A stretch of DNA of 18,377 bases from Planctomycetota bacterium (GTDB lineage Bacteria > Planctomycetota > Planctomycetia > Gemmatales > Gemmataceae): NCBI GenBank assembly GCA_016200155.1, contig JACQFG010000362.1, forward strand, positions 1 through 18,377, in the 5' to 3' direction. Position numbers and translations under genes: made by a program. The notes beneath the pieces are model-generated. The model searched no databases. It was not told the origin of the DNA and saw nothing but the letters and a program-made list of their open reading frames with translations. Shown piece after piece: positions 7,709 through 14,684 of the stretch; the stretch's first letter is position 1; every line of letters starts with the position of its first letter.

Positions 7709-8020
7709 ATGGCGCATGTCGTTTGCGAACCGTGTCGCGATTGCAAGTACACCGATTGCGTGGTCGTGTGTCCGATGGAGTGCTTTTACGAAGACGGGTC
7801 GATGCTCTACATCGACCCGACCGAGTGCATCGATTGTCAGGCATGCATCCCGGAATGTCCGGTCGAGGCGATTTTTCAGGACTTCGACGTGCCGGCAGAG
7901 TGGACGCATTATCTCGCGCTGAACGCCGAGCGATCGGCGGCGCTGATCGCGGCCAGCGAAGGGCACATCACCGAGAAACGCGAGCCGAAAGTAGGGCCGG
8001 GCTGCCAGAAGCGGACATGA
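7709..8020 (+). CDS. fdxA: Seven-iron (3Fe-4S/4Fe-4S) ferredoxin, FdxA type
   Basis: This is a 103-residue electron-transfer protein that aligns by eye with Azotobacter ferredoxin I. The N-terminal half has Cys9, Cys12, Cys17 and Cys21 in CRDCKYTDCVVVCP; the second motif CIDCQACIPECP supplies the other four. The spacing C-x2-C-x4-C-x3-CP indicates a [3Fe-4S] cluster near the N-terminus and a [4Fe-4S] cluster. The non-ligand Cys seen in FdxA proteins is Cys25, and an extra Cys6 is present. The ATG at 7709 is chosen because it gives the family's N-terminus and has a proper ribosome-binding site. It is preceded by a sigma-54 promoter and a sigma-54 activator gene; with the P450 gene two positions upstream it may be that enzyme's donor. 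It is convergent with the next gene across a bidirectional hairpin. Confidence 0.94.
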   Translation: MAHVVCEPCRDCKYTDCVVVCPMECFYEDGSMLYIDPTECIDCQACIPECPVEAIFQDFDVPAEWTHYLALNAERSAALIAASEGHITEKREPKVGPGCQKRT

Positions 8021-8032
8021 AACACGCAGCCA

Positions 8033-8104
8033 CGAAAAAACGCAAAAAGCACAAAAAGGGACAGCACAATCCTGTTCCTCTTTTGCGCTTTTTGCGTTTT
8101 TTCG
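8033..8104. terminator. Bidirectional A/T-rich terminator hairpin between convergent genes
   Basis: Arms 8033-8064 and 8072-8104 are about 32 nt and pair with a few mismatches; each carries runs of A (left) or T (right), such as CGAAAAAACGCAAAAAGC and its mirror. The loop is ~7 nt. It sits between the ferredoxin stop (8020) and the stop of the - strand gene (8115), so it can end transcripts from both sides. Unlike the other big inverted repeats here, its arms are not self-palindromic. Confidence 0.8.
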
Positions 8105-8114
8105 CGGCGAATCC

Positions 8115-10214
8115 TTACTGTTGATCGAGCGTCTCCAGCCAGCGGACCATTTCCTGGATGTGCACGTCCTGAGCATACTCGCGGCCGCGTTTTTCCCTCT
8201 CGCGGTAGAAGGCGGGGTAGCGTTTCTCGGCGAGGCGGGTGCGGCTCTCGGCGACGTACTTGTTGAGCGGGTCGAGGTCGCCGCCGGCGAGGTAGAACGA
8301 CAGCCGCTGGTTGCCGATGTTGTCCTTGATGCCCGACGCGGTGGAGCCGATGGCGGCGGCGCCCTTGAAGAGGTCGCGATGGTTGAACGCCAGGTGCATC
8401 GCCATCTGCCCGCCAACGGCCATGCCGTGCGCGACGACGCGCTGCTTGTCGATCGTGTAGGTCTTGATCGTCTCGCGCGTCGCGGCCACCACGAAGTCCG
8501 CATGCGTCGGCAGCCAGCCGTCCTGCTTCTCGACCGGCATACACAGGATGATTTGGTGCTTGCGGCAATATTCGTCCCACAGGTCGGCCCAGCCGTCGAG
8601 GTCTTCCTTCGAGTTCTTGCCCGGCGGGTGCATCCAGACGACCAGCGAATGGGCGATGTTCGGATCGTATTGCGGATAGACCCACAGCCAATACTTGTGC
8701 TCGCCGTCGGGGGTGTTGAGTTCGAGCAAGCCGGTCTCGGGCATCGGGGGCTCGGCGGCGACGACCTTCGGGGCCTTCACGTTCGGGTTGTTCAGCTCCA
8801 GCGGGGCGAGCGCCTTCTTGAAGGAAGCGTCGCCTTCGGGGAGCTTGTCGATGATCTTCGCGGGAATGCCGGGGAGCGAACCGGGCAGGTCGCTCAGGGT
8901 GACGCTGACCGTGTCGGTCTTGTCGCCGGCCTTGCGCTTGAGGGCGAGCTTGATCGCGGTGCCTGGGGTCAACGTGCCGAGCCAATCGAGGAACTGACCG
9001 CGGCCGGCCTTGTCGCCGGTGAACTCGGTGAGGTTCTTCTCGTCGACGCCGAACTTCATGATGCGATCGCCGATCTTGATGCCGGCGGTCTCGGCCGGGC
9101 TCTTGTCGAAGACGTGGCGGACCTCGACGCCGAGGCGCGGATCGTCGCGCAGGGGGAGGATGCCGAGGAACGGCTGGGCGATGACGACGTCCTTGCCGGT
9201 GAGTTCGAGCGACTTGATTTCGACGGTGTCCTTGCCGCGCTGATATTTGAGGCTGATCTTGTCGCCTTCGTATTTGCCGCCGAGGATGTGCTGGACCTGG
9301 GCCATGTTGACGACGGCCTTGCCTTCGATCTCGATGAGGACATCGCCCGGCTTCAGGCCGGCCTTTTCGGCGGAGGAAGCCTTTTGCACGGTGCCGATCT
9401 CGGGCAGGACGCTGAACTTGTCGGGGCTTTTCATGGCGATGCCGAGCAGGCCCTTTTGCAGGTCCTTGCCCTGCTTGAGGCGAGGCAGCACGGCCAGGAT
9501 GTCTTCCATCGGGATGGCGAAGCCGATGCCGGAGTCGTACCATTCCAGGCCGGCGGTGACGTCCTCGCCGTTGGGGGAGGCGGGGATGATGATGCCCTGC
9601 ACCCGGCCCGCGCTATCGACGATCGGGCCGCCGTAGTTGACGGGAGAAATCTTGGCGTCGGTCTGGAGCGCCTTGCCCCAGATGCGGTTCAGCGCGCTGA
9701 TGACGCCGACCGAGACCGAGGGCGTCTTTTCCATCTTCGCATCGAGGGCCCGGCCCAGCGCGATTGCCCACTGGCCTTCCTTGATGTCCTTCTTCGGGAC
9801 GAACGCCGGCACGGTCAGCGACTTCGATTCGACCTTGATCAAGGTCAGCATGCGCGACTTGTCGGTGGCGACCCGGGTCGCGACGAGCGGATCGCCTTGC
9901 TGGCCCTGGACGCGGACGAAGATCTGCGGCGGGTTGTTGAGGAAGTTGAACGCGCTGGTGATGATGTAGCCGTCGGCGCCGACGACGACGCCGGTGGTCG
10001 GGCCGAGGGCCTTGCGGAAGATCTGCCCCTTGGGCCCGGCGACGACCATGTCGGCGCCGCCGCGGGTCTCGATCTGCACCACGGAAGGAGCGACCTTGCG
10101 CGAGGCGTCCTTGGTCATCTTTTCGTGCAGGTCGTTGAGATCTTCCTGAGCGCGAATCGACGATGTCAGGACAGCCAACGACAGGACGGCCAGAAAGCAA
10201 TTACGTCGCCACAT
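8115..10214 (-). CDS. Secreted HtrA-like/PDZ/alpha-beta-hydrolase protein, predicted double pseudoenzyme
   Basis: The 699-residue protein starts at ATG 10214 with GAGGA 7 nt upstream (a TTG two codons earlier is less likely). A signal peptide ends near residue 22 (cleavage before QEDL). Residues ~35-245 have the trypsin/HtrA fold, but the positions of the triad are F89 (for His, in DGYIITSAFN), M122 (for Asp, in RMLTLIKV) and Y194 (for Ser, in PVNYGGP). Two PDZ domains follow (~253-340 and ~348-445). The C-terminal part (~505-699) is an esterase/PHB-depolymerase-like alpha/beta-hydrolase whose nucleophile elbow G-x-S-x-G reads GMAVG (597-601), so the Ser is Ala599; candidate Asp (GGDLD) and His (DVHIQEM) remain. 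I infer a periplasmic binding, scaffold or chaperone role. The assignment of lost residues is by eye alignment. It is the last of the - strand set, with a hairpin between it and the upstream gene. Confidence 0.88.
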   Translation of the reverse strand: MWRRNCFLAVLSLAVLTSSIRAQEDLNDLHEKMTKDASRKVAPSVVQIETRGGADMVVAGPKGQIFRKALGPTTGVVVGADGYIITSAFNFLNNPPQIFVRVQGQQGDPLVATRVATDKSRMLTLIKVESKSLTVPAFVPKKDIKEGQWAIALGRALDAKMEKTPSVSVGVISALNRIWGKALQTDAKISPVNYGGPIVDSAGRVQGIIIPASPNGEDVTAGLEWYDSGIGFAIPMEDILAVLPRLKQGKDLQKGLLGIAMKSPDKFSVLPEIGTVQKASSAEKAGLKPGDVLIEIEGKAVVNMAQVQHILGGKYEGDKISLKYQRGKDTVEIKSLELTGKDVVIAQPFLGILPLRDDPRLGVEVRHVFDKSPAETAGIKIGDRIMKFGVDEKNLTEFTGDKAGRGQFLDWLGTLTPGTAIKLALKRKAGDKTDTVSVTLSDLPGSLPGIPAKIIDKLPEGDASFKKALAPLELNNPNVKAPKVVAAEPPMPETGLLELNTPDGEHKYWLWVYPQYDPNIAHSLVVWMHPPGKNSKEDLDGWADLWDEYCRKHQIILCMPVEKQDGWLPTHADFVVAATRETIKTYTIDKQRVVAHGMAVGGQMAMHLAFNHRDLFKGAAAIGSTASGIKDNIGNQRLSFYLAGGDLDPLNKYVAESRTRLAEKRYPAFYREREKRGREYAQDVHIQEMVRWLETLDQQ

Positions 10215-10221
10215 GAACAAT

Positions 10222-10226
10222 TCCTC
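10222..10226 (-). promoter_or_regulatory. Ribosome-binding site favouring the ATG at 10214
   Basis: On the - strand GAGGA lies 7 nt before the ATG at 10214 and only 1 nt before the alternative TTG at 10220, so the ATG is the better start. Confidence 0.7.
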
Positions 10227-10232
10227 GAAAAT

Positions 10233-10288
10233 GCCGCTTGCCGTTTAGCGCTCGCGTGGCGTCACGCGAACGCTAAGCCGCAAGCGGC
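10233..10288. repeat. Inverted repeat between the two pseudoprotease genes
   Basis: Arms 10233-10258 and 10263-10288 (26 nt) pair with three mismatches across a 4-nt loop. The arm contains the string GCCGCTTGCGGCTTAGC (exact in the right arm on the reverse strand, imperfect in the left), which recurs exactly at 14635-14651. It lies between the stop of the gene at 10298-11380 and the ribosome-binding site of the gene starting at 10214, so it may trim or attenuate the shared - strand transcript. Confidence 0.8.
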
Positions 10289-10297
10289 GAATGATAT

Positions 10298-11380
10298 TCA
10301 GTTCGCCGCGGGAACCTTGGGCGGGTCAGTCAATTTGAGCCGAACCTTTTCGAGCTTGTTGCCGCGCTGGTATTGGAGATCGACGTCGCTGCCCGGCCCG
10401 TACTGTTTCATGACGTCGAGGAAGCTGGTGATCGTCGGCACCGAGAAGCCTTCGACGTAAAGGATCAGGTCATCCGGACGCAAGCCCGCCTTGTCCGCGG
10501 GGGAGCCCAGCATCACTTCCTCGACATACGGCGGCACGGAGCTGACCGCCTTGACGACGAGAGTGATGCCGTGGAATCCCCCCTTGTCGACGCGAATGGC
10601 CTTGTCGCCTTCCTTGTACTTCTTTTGGATGCCGAGCTTGACGAAGTCCGCCAGGCTGACCTTCTCGATCTTGCCCTCGCGGGAAACTTCCGCCGTCGCC
10701 TGCACGGGGACGGCATAATTGATCCAGGTGTCGATGCGCGTGTCTTTCAGCTCGCGGCCCAAAAGACCGAGCAGATGACCCTTGCGGTTGACGAGGGCGC
10801 CGCCGGCGGCGCCGGGGTTGCACGCGATGACATCGAGGAAGTAGACGTCGCCCGCATAGGGCGCATCGAAGACGCCGCGCCGGCCGCGCAGGTCCGCCGC
10901 CGCCGCGATCACGCCGCGCTGCACCGACATCGGCTCATCGCCGACGCCGATCTTGAACTGGTTCGACATCGCCAGGATCCAGTCGCCGTTCTCCGCCGTC
11001 GGACGGGCGGTTTCCTGGTCGAAGTCATAGTGCGGCAACGCGACCACTTCCTCGTCGATCTCGAGAATCGCCGCATCCAGCGCCGGCTCACGGGCGATCA
11101 CCCTCGCCTGGTAGCGCCGGCCGTCGTAGACGTGCACCAGGATGCCTGGATTGATGAGGATGTGGTTGTTGACGGTGAGGATGTGCCCCTTCTCGGAGAC
11201 GAGGATGCCCGTGCCATAAGACGGCAGCCCCTTGAACCCGCCGATGCCGAACAGCTTGACCATCTTCTTGTTGACGTTGACGGCGGTCTTCGTCATCGAT
11301 TCCTGGGCGCGGCCGGCCATCGCAGTCAGGCCGACCAGCAGGACGCACGCAGACAGGCGGAAAAAGTTCTTGCGAATCAT
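10298..11380 (-). CDS. Secreted HtrA-like protein with PDZ domain, serine replaced by alanine
   Basis: The 360-residue protein begins at the ATG at 11380, which opens directly on a signal peptide cleaved near residue 25 (before QES). An in-frame start 20 codons upstream would put charged residues before it and overlap the intergenic hairpin region. The trypsin-like domain (~30-240) keeps His73 (TVNNHIL) and Asp102 (ALDAAILEI), but the active-site loop, normally NPG-N-S-GGP, is NPG-A-A-GGA, so the nucleophile is Ala192. A C-terminal PDZ domain spans ~268-352 (LGSPADKAGLRPDDLILYVEG in outline). It is probably a non-cleaving substrate-binding paralogue of the intact protease encoded just upstream, exported like its neighbours. 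No strong Shine-Dalgarno is visible. Confidence 0.88.
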   Translation of the reverse strand: MIRKNFFRLSACVLLVGLTAMAGRAQESMTKTAVNVNKKMVKLFGIGGFKGLPSYGTGILVSEKGHILTVNNHILINPGILVHVYDGRRYQARVIAREPALDAAILEIDEEVVALPHYDFDQETARPTAENGDWILAMSNQFKIGVGDEPMSVQRGVIAAAADLRGRRGVFDAPYAGDVYFLDVIACNPGAAGGALVNRKGHLLGLLGRELKDTRIDTWINYAVPVQATAEVSREGKIEKVSLADFVKLGIQKKYKEGDKAIRVDKGGFHGITLVVKAVSSVPPYVEEVMLGSPADKAGLRPDDLILYVEGFSVPTITSFLDVMKQYGPGSDVDLQYQRGNKLEKVRLKLTDPPKVPAAN

Positions 11381-11402
11381 GGATGTCGTTCTCGTTGTTG
11401 CT

Positions 11403-11468
11403 CGTAGGGACAAGCGGCTCGCTTGTCCCTGGGTCGCCAACCGGACAAGCGAGCCGCTTGTTCCTACG
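11403..11468. repeat. Nested inverted repeat with GCGGCTCGC core
   Basis: Arms 11403-11428 and 11443-11468 (26 nt) pair with one mismatch. Each arm is itself a hairpin: in the left arm GGGACAAGCG pairs with CGCTTGTCCC around GCT. The element lies between the stop of the active protease gene (11472) and the start of the Ala192 paralogue (11380). The core GCGGCTCGC is shared with the element at 13271-13339 although the flanking stem bases differ. Confidence 0.88.
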
Positions 11469-11471
11469 AAG

Positions 11472-13256
11472 TTACTTGAGGTCGTGTTTGGTGATCGTGA
11501 ACGTGCCGTAATGCACGTCCTTGTGGAACACCTGGATGCGGTGCGGCAGCTGCCGGCCGTTGACTTCCTTGTAATCGCTGAAATAAACCTCGCACGGCTC
11601 GTCGCTCAGGTCGCCGACGCGGACTTCCATGCCGAGCAGCTTCTGGTCGCTGCGGGCGAAGAACCACTTGGTGTGGTAGACGCCCTTGACGGTGTTGAGG
11701 ACGTCGGCGTCGACGCGCTGATCCATCCACTTCTTGTCCCCGATGCCGACGCCGGGGGGCGGATAGAGCGGTTCCATGCCGCCGTGGACGCATTCGGTGA
11801 AGCCTTTCTCGCCGGCGGTCAGCATCGTCCGCCACAGATAGATCGCCGCTGCCAGGCCGCCGCTGCCACGCGGCACCATGCGCGCTTCCTTCGTGTTGTC
11901 GACCGGCTCGTCGAGCTTGTCGACGAACGGGCCGAGCTTCACGGTGGTGGTCGTCGTCGCCCCCTTCTCCTTGATTTCGAAGAGGGACGGGCTATTGGCA
12001 ACGGCATTGAGCTGGCGGACGGTGCCTTCGATGTTCCAGTCGCCGGTGTTCTTGCTCAGGTCGCTGATCTTCTTGAACGCGGTGAAGACGCGCTGCTTCT
12101 CCTGGCGATTGAAGTAGAAGTTGGCATAGCCGGGCTTGGGCTCGTAAAACTTGGCCCCTTCGCCTTGCGGGCCGCCTTTGCCCTTGGGGGGCTGTTTGTT
12201 GTCGGGCGGGGGGGCGGCGCCGTCGTTGATTTCCTTGCGCTGGATGCCCATGAGGCGGACGAGGATTTCCTTCTGAGTGTCGCCGCGCTTGTACTCGAGG
12301 GGGAGCCGCCAGCCGCGCGGGAAGATGCCGACGATGTTCTTGTAGTGGTTGTCGCTGGTGATCTGCCGGCCCGCGAACGACATGACGACGTCGTCCTCGA
12401 TCAGGCCGCGCCGCGCCACGTCGGAGTCCTCGAGGACGACCGTCACCTTGGCCCGGCCGATGCCGACCTTCTCGACCTCGCTGCGGACCAGAGCGCCGAG
12501 GCTGGCGTGATCGGTGTCGATGCCGGCTTGCAGATGGCCCATGAAGTTCTTGATCTGGTTGATCGAGATCGCATAGCCGACGCCGGAGTTGATGCGGCCG
12601 CGCTTATCGAACGACCCGCGGCCGTTGATGCCGATGATCTCGCCCTTGAGGTTGAAGAGCGGCCCGCCGGAGTTGCCCGGGTTGATCGACGTATCGATCT
12701 GGATGCAATCGGTGTATTCCAGGAAGATGCCCGCCGGCGGCTGATAGCGGTGCACGCCGCTGACCAGGCCGAACGTCACCGTCGGCGTGAAGTCGGTCGC
12801 CACCAGGAACGGATTGCCCATGGCGATCGACCAGTCCCCTTCGCGGACGAGGTCGCTGTTGCCCATCTCGGCAAACGGGAACTCGCCTTCCTTGTTCGGG
12901 AAGACGACCTTGTCGCCGACCTTCTTGGGCAGCAGCTTGATCAATGCGACGTCGCCGACCTTGTCGATGCCGACGACGACGCCGTCGTAGAGGACGCCGT
13001 CGGCCAGGCCGCACTGCATGGTGGGGCCCGTGGGCTGCACGACGTGGAAGTTGGTGAGAGCGTAGCCTTCCTTGTTGATGAGGACCCCGGTGCCGCCCCC
13101 CTGCCCGCCGCGCGCGAAGACGGCGACCACGGCCGGCTTGACCTTGGCGATCGAGGCGACGCGGTCGGCCTCCGACTTCACCACCATCGGCGGCTGTGCC
13201 GACACCGCGGCGGCAGCGATGAGCAACAGGGAACAAGCGAGTGCGGGAATTCTCAT
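11472..13256 (-). CDS. Secreted HtrA/Deg-like serine protease with intact triad, PDZ and a novel C-terminal domain
   Basis: The 594-residue protein has GAGAGGG 7 nt before its ATG at 13256. A signal peptide is cleaved near residue 20 (AVSA-QPP). The S1C protease domain (~28-240) has His71 (TNFHVV), Asp102 (GDVALIKL) and Ser196 (NPGNSGGPL), all canonical, so it should be active. One PDZ-like domain follows (~250-340), then a Pro/Gly/Lys linker (~345-368) and a ~225-residue beta-rich C-terminal domain (~369-594) I do not recognise; its last segment (YKEVNGRQLPHRIQVF) faintly resembles LolA-like outer-membrane lipoprotein folds. Longer than a normal DegP-type protein because of that tail. It sits next to two inactive paralogues on the same strand, suggesting a joint periplasmic quality-control or processing function. 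Confidence 0.92.
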   Translation of the reverse strand: MRIPALACSLLLIAAAAVSAQPPMVVKSEADRVASIAKVKPAVVAVFARGGQGGGTGVLINKEGYALTNFHVVQPTGPTMQCGLADGVLYDGVVVGIDKVGDVALIKLLPKKVGDKVVFPNKEGEFPFAEMGNSDLVREGDWSIAMGNPFLVATDFTPTVTFGLVSGVHRYQPPAGIFLEYTDCIQIDTSINPGNSGGPLFNLKGEIIGINGRGSFDKRGRINSGVGYAISINQIKNFMGHLQAGIDTDHASLGALVRSEVEKVGIGRAKVTVVLEDSDVARRGLIEDDVVMSFAGRQITSDNHYKNIVGIFPRGWRLPLEYKRGDTQKEILVRLMGIQRKEINDGAAPPPDNKQPPKGKGGPQGEGAKFYEPKPGYANFYFNRQEKQRVFTAFKKISDLSKNTGDWNIEGTVRQLNAVANSPSLFEIKEKGATTTTTVKLGPFVDKLDEPVDNTKEARMVPRGSGGLAAAIYLWRTMLTAGEKGFTECVHGGMEPLYPPPGVGIGDKKWMDQRVDADVLNTVKGVYHTKWFFARSDQKLLGMEVRVGDLSDEPCEVYFSDYKEVNGRQLPHRIQVFHKDVHYGTFTITKHDLK

Positions 13257-13270
13257 GGTGCAACCCTCTC

Positions 13271-13339
13271 GTGGTGCAGGCGGCTCGCCTGCACGGGTTT
13301 CGCCGGCCGAATGCAGTGCAGGCGAGCCGCCCGCACCAC
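13271..13339. repeat. Nested inverted repeat with GCGGCTCGC core
   Basis: Arms 13271-13294 and 13316-13339 (24 nt) pair with one mismatch. Inside the left arm, GTGCAGGCG pairs with CGCCTGCAC around GCT, so the arm is a hairpin in its own right. Located between the NPCBM gene stop (13345) and the protease ribosome-binding site (13264-13270). Confidence 0.88.
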
Positions 13340-13344
13340 GGAAA

Positions 13345-14538
13345 TCATTGACTCACATGGGCGTTCGCCAGCGTGGCGTGGCCGCCGAAGTTCGTTACGG
13401 GCGATCCGCTCACGACGATGCGCAGCGTTTGCACGTCCTTGACGTTGACGGCGATCGGCGTCGGCGCCTTGGTCGAGACCTTGAAGGTGCTGCGCTTCTC
13501 GGCGTCGCAGTAGATCGTCACGGTCACGTCGCCTTGCCCCTCGTCGGCGATGCGGGTATCGACGCCCAGCAGCGCCTTGAAGTCCTTGTACTTGCCGGCC
13601 AGCGCATATTGCAGGTCGACGCCGGCGTACATCGACAGGCCCTTTTCGTACTTCTTGTCTTGCAGCATGATCTGGTCGCCGTCGAGGTTCTTGTCCTTGC
13701 GCACCGGATTGAACCCGCCCAGGAAGACCGTCTCGGTCATCTTCGGCTCCAGGTCGGAGAGGTACGTCAACCGGCCGAAGTTGAAGTCGAACTGGGCGAT
13801 CGTCTTGGCGTCGAGCGTGCACTTCTGATTGAACGGAGTAATGACGTTCACCTGTCCGCCGGCATAGGCGAGCTTGGAGGCGACCAGCACGTTGCCGTCG
13901 ATATCGATGACCTTGCACAGGCTCGGGTCCGCCGGCAGGTCGGTGCGGACGAATTGCAGGGCGCTGATGTTGGCGAGCGGGGCGTCGATCTCCTTGCCGG
14001 TGCTGTCGAGCGTGAACTTGATCGTCTGCTTGGCCTCGTCGATGGCGCCCAGCGTGCCTTCGAGGGGACCGAGGTTGCCGTCCTTCAGCGTGAAGATGCG
14101 GTCCTTGCGGCGCTTGTCGCCCAACATCTTGGTGAATTGTTCCTTGAGCTTTTCATCCTGAGCTTCGCGCAAGACGGTGAGCAGCGCCGCCACGGGGACC
14201 GTAACTTTGCCGCCGTAGCCGCTGGTGAGTTCGAGCTGAACTTCCTTGGCCCCGAACGTGACTTTGGTGCAGCGCAGGATCGAGTCGTCGAGCAGCTGGA
14301 CCTCGGTGTACTTGCCGGCCGCGGGCAGCGCCCGGCCCGAACGCAGCTCCAAGACCAGCGCCTGCGAGAGCGGCGTGGCAACCGATTTGCCGTCGACGTT
14401 GAGGGTGATTTCCTTGTCGGTGATCTTTTCCAGAGCGCCCTTGAGCGACTTGTTGTCGAGCGTGCGCAGATCGTCGGCCCAGCTCGGCACGGTCATGAGG
14501 AGGGCAAGCAAGATGCAGGCAGAGCGGAGGAGATTCAT
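13345..14538 (-). CDS. Secreted protein with four Sm-like beta repeats and a C-terminal NPCBM domain
   Basis: The 397-residue protein starts at the ATG at 14538, with GAGG 5 nt upstream and a signal peptide ending near residue 21 (PSWA-DD). An ATG 26 codons further up is in frame but would bury the signal peptide. Residues ~22-258 appear to be four related beta-rich repeats, each starting near an L/V-x-D-G/N-x-L pattern: ~24-68 (RTLDNKSLKG), ~79-125 (VQLLDDSIL), ~149-198 (FTLKDGNLG), ~208-258 (KVIDIDGNVL). Residues ~259-395 fit an NPCBM/NEW2 module, a putative carbohydrate-binding fold (KYEKGLSMYAG, GKYKDFKALLGVD, TLRIVVSG). Probably a cell-surface or periplasmic glycan-binding protein. It stands directly upstream of the active protease gene on the same strand. 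Confidence 0.85.
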   Translation of the reverse strand: MNLLRSACILLALLMTVPSWADDLRTLDNKSLKGALEKITDKEITLNVDGKSVATPLSQALVLELRSGRALPAAGKYTEVQLLDDSILRCTKVTFGAKEVQLELTSGYGGKVTVPVAALLTVLREAQDEKLKEQFTKMLGDKRRKDRIFTLKDGNLGPLEGTLGAIDEAKQTIKFTLDSTGKEIDAPLANISALQFVRTDLPADPSLCKVIDIDGNVLVASKLAYAGGQVNVITPFNQKCTLDAKTIAQFDFNFGRLTYLSDLEPKMTETVFLGGFNPVRKDKNLDGDQIMLQDKKYEKGLSMYAGVDLQYALAGKYKDFKALLGVDTRIADEGQGDVTVTIYCDAEKRSTFKVSTKAPTPIAVNVKDVQTLRIVVSGSPVTNFGGHATLANAHVSQ

Positions 14539-14588
14539 GGCGGCCTCGTCCGATGGTGCGCGTTGGAAAAGCGGGGCACGTGGCGAAA

Positions 14589-14651
14589 GGGCTGTGACCA
14601 CGAACATCGCGGCCACAGCCCAAGTTGAATCATTGCCGCTTGCGGCTTAGC
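14589..14651. repeat. Hairpin plus solitary repeat half-site
   Basis: The gap 14539-14684 between two - strand genes holds GGGCTGTGACC (14589-14599), which pairs with GGCCACAGCCC (14611-14621) with one G/T-compatible mismatch. Next to it, 14635-14651 is GCCGCTTGCGGCTTAGC, identical to 17 nt of the right arm (read in reverse) of the element at 10233-10288, but without a matching second arm here. Confidence 0.7.
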
Positions 14652-14684
14652 AGGTCTTGCTGCGCCGCAGGCGGCCGATGGCGG

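Noticed and set aside
8121..10460. Very long + strand open frame (779 codons) opposite the double pseudoenzyme gene
   Set aside because: It is the antisense shadow of a GC-rich gene; its product is a monotonous Asp/Leu/Val/Arg-rich chain with no domain, while the opposite strand has a signal peptide, PDZ and hydrolase motifs and a ribosome-binding site.
11232..13442. Long + strand open frame (736 codons) opposite the active protease
   Set aside because: Same shadow pattern; it spans two genes and an intergenic hairpin and has no recognisable motif.
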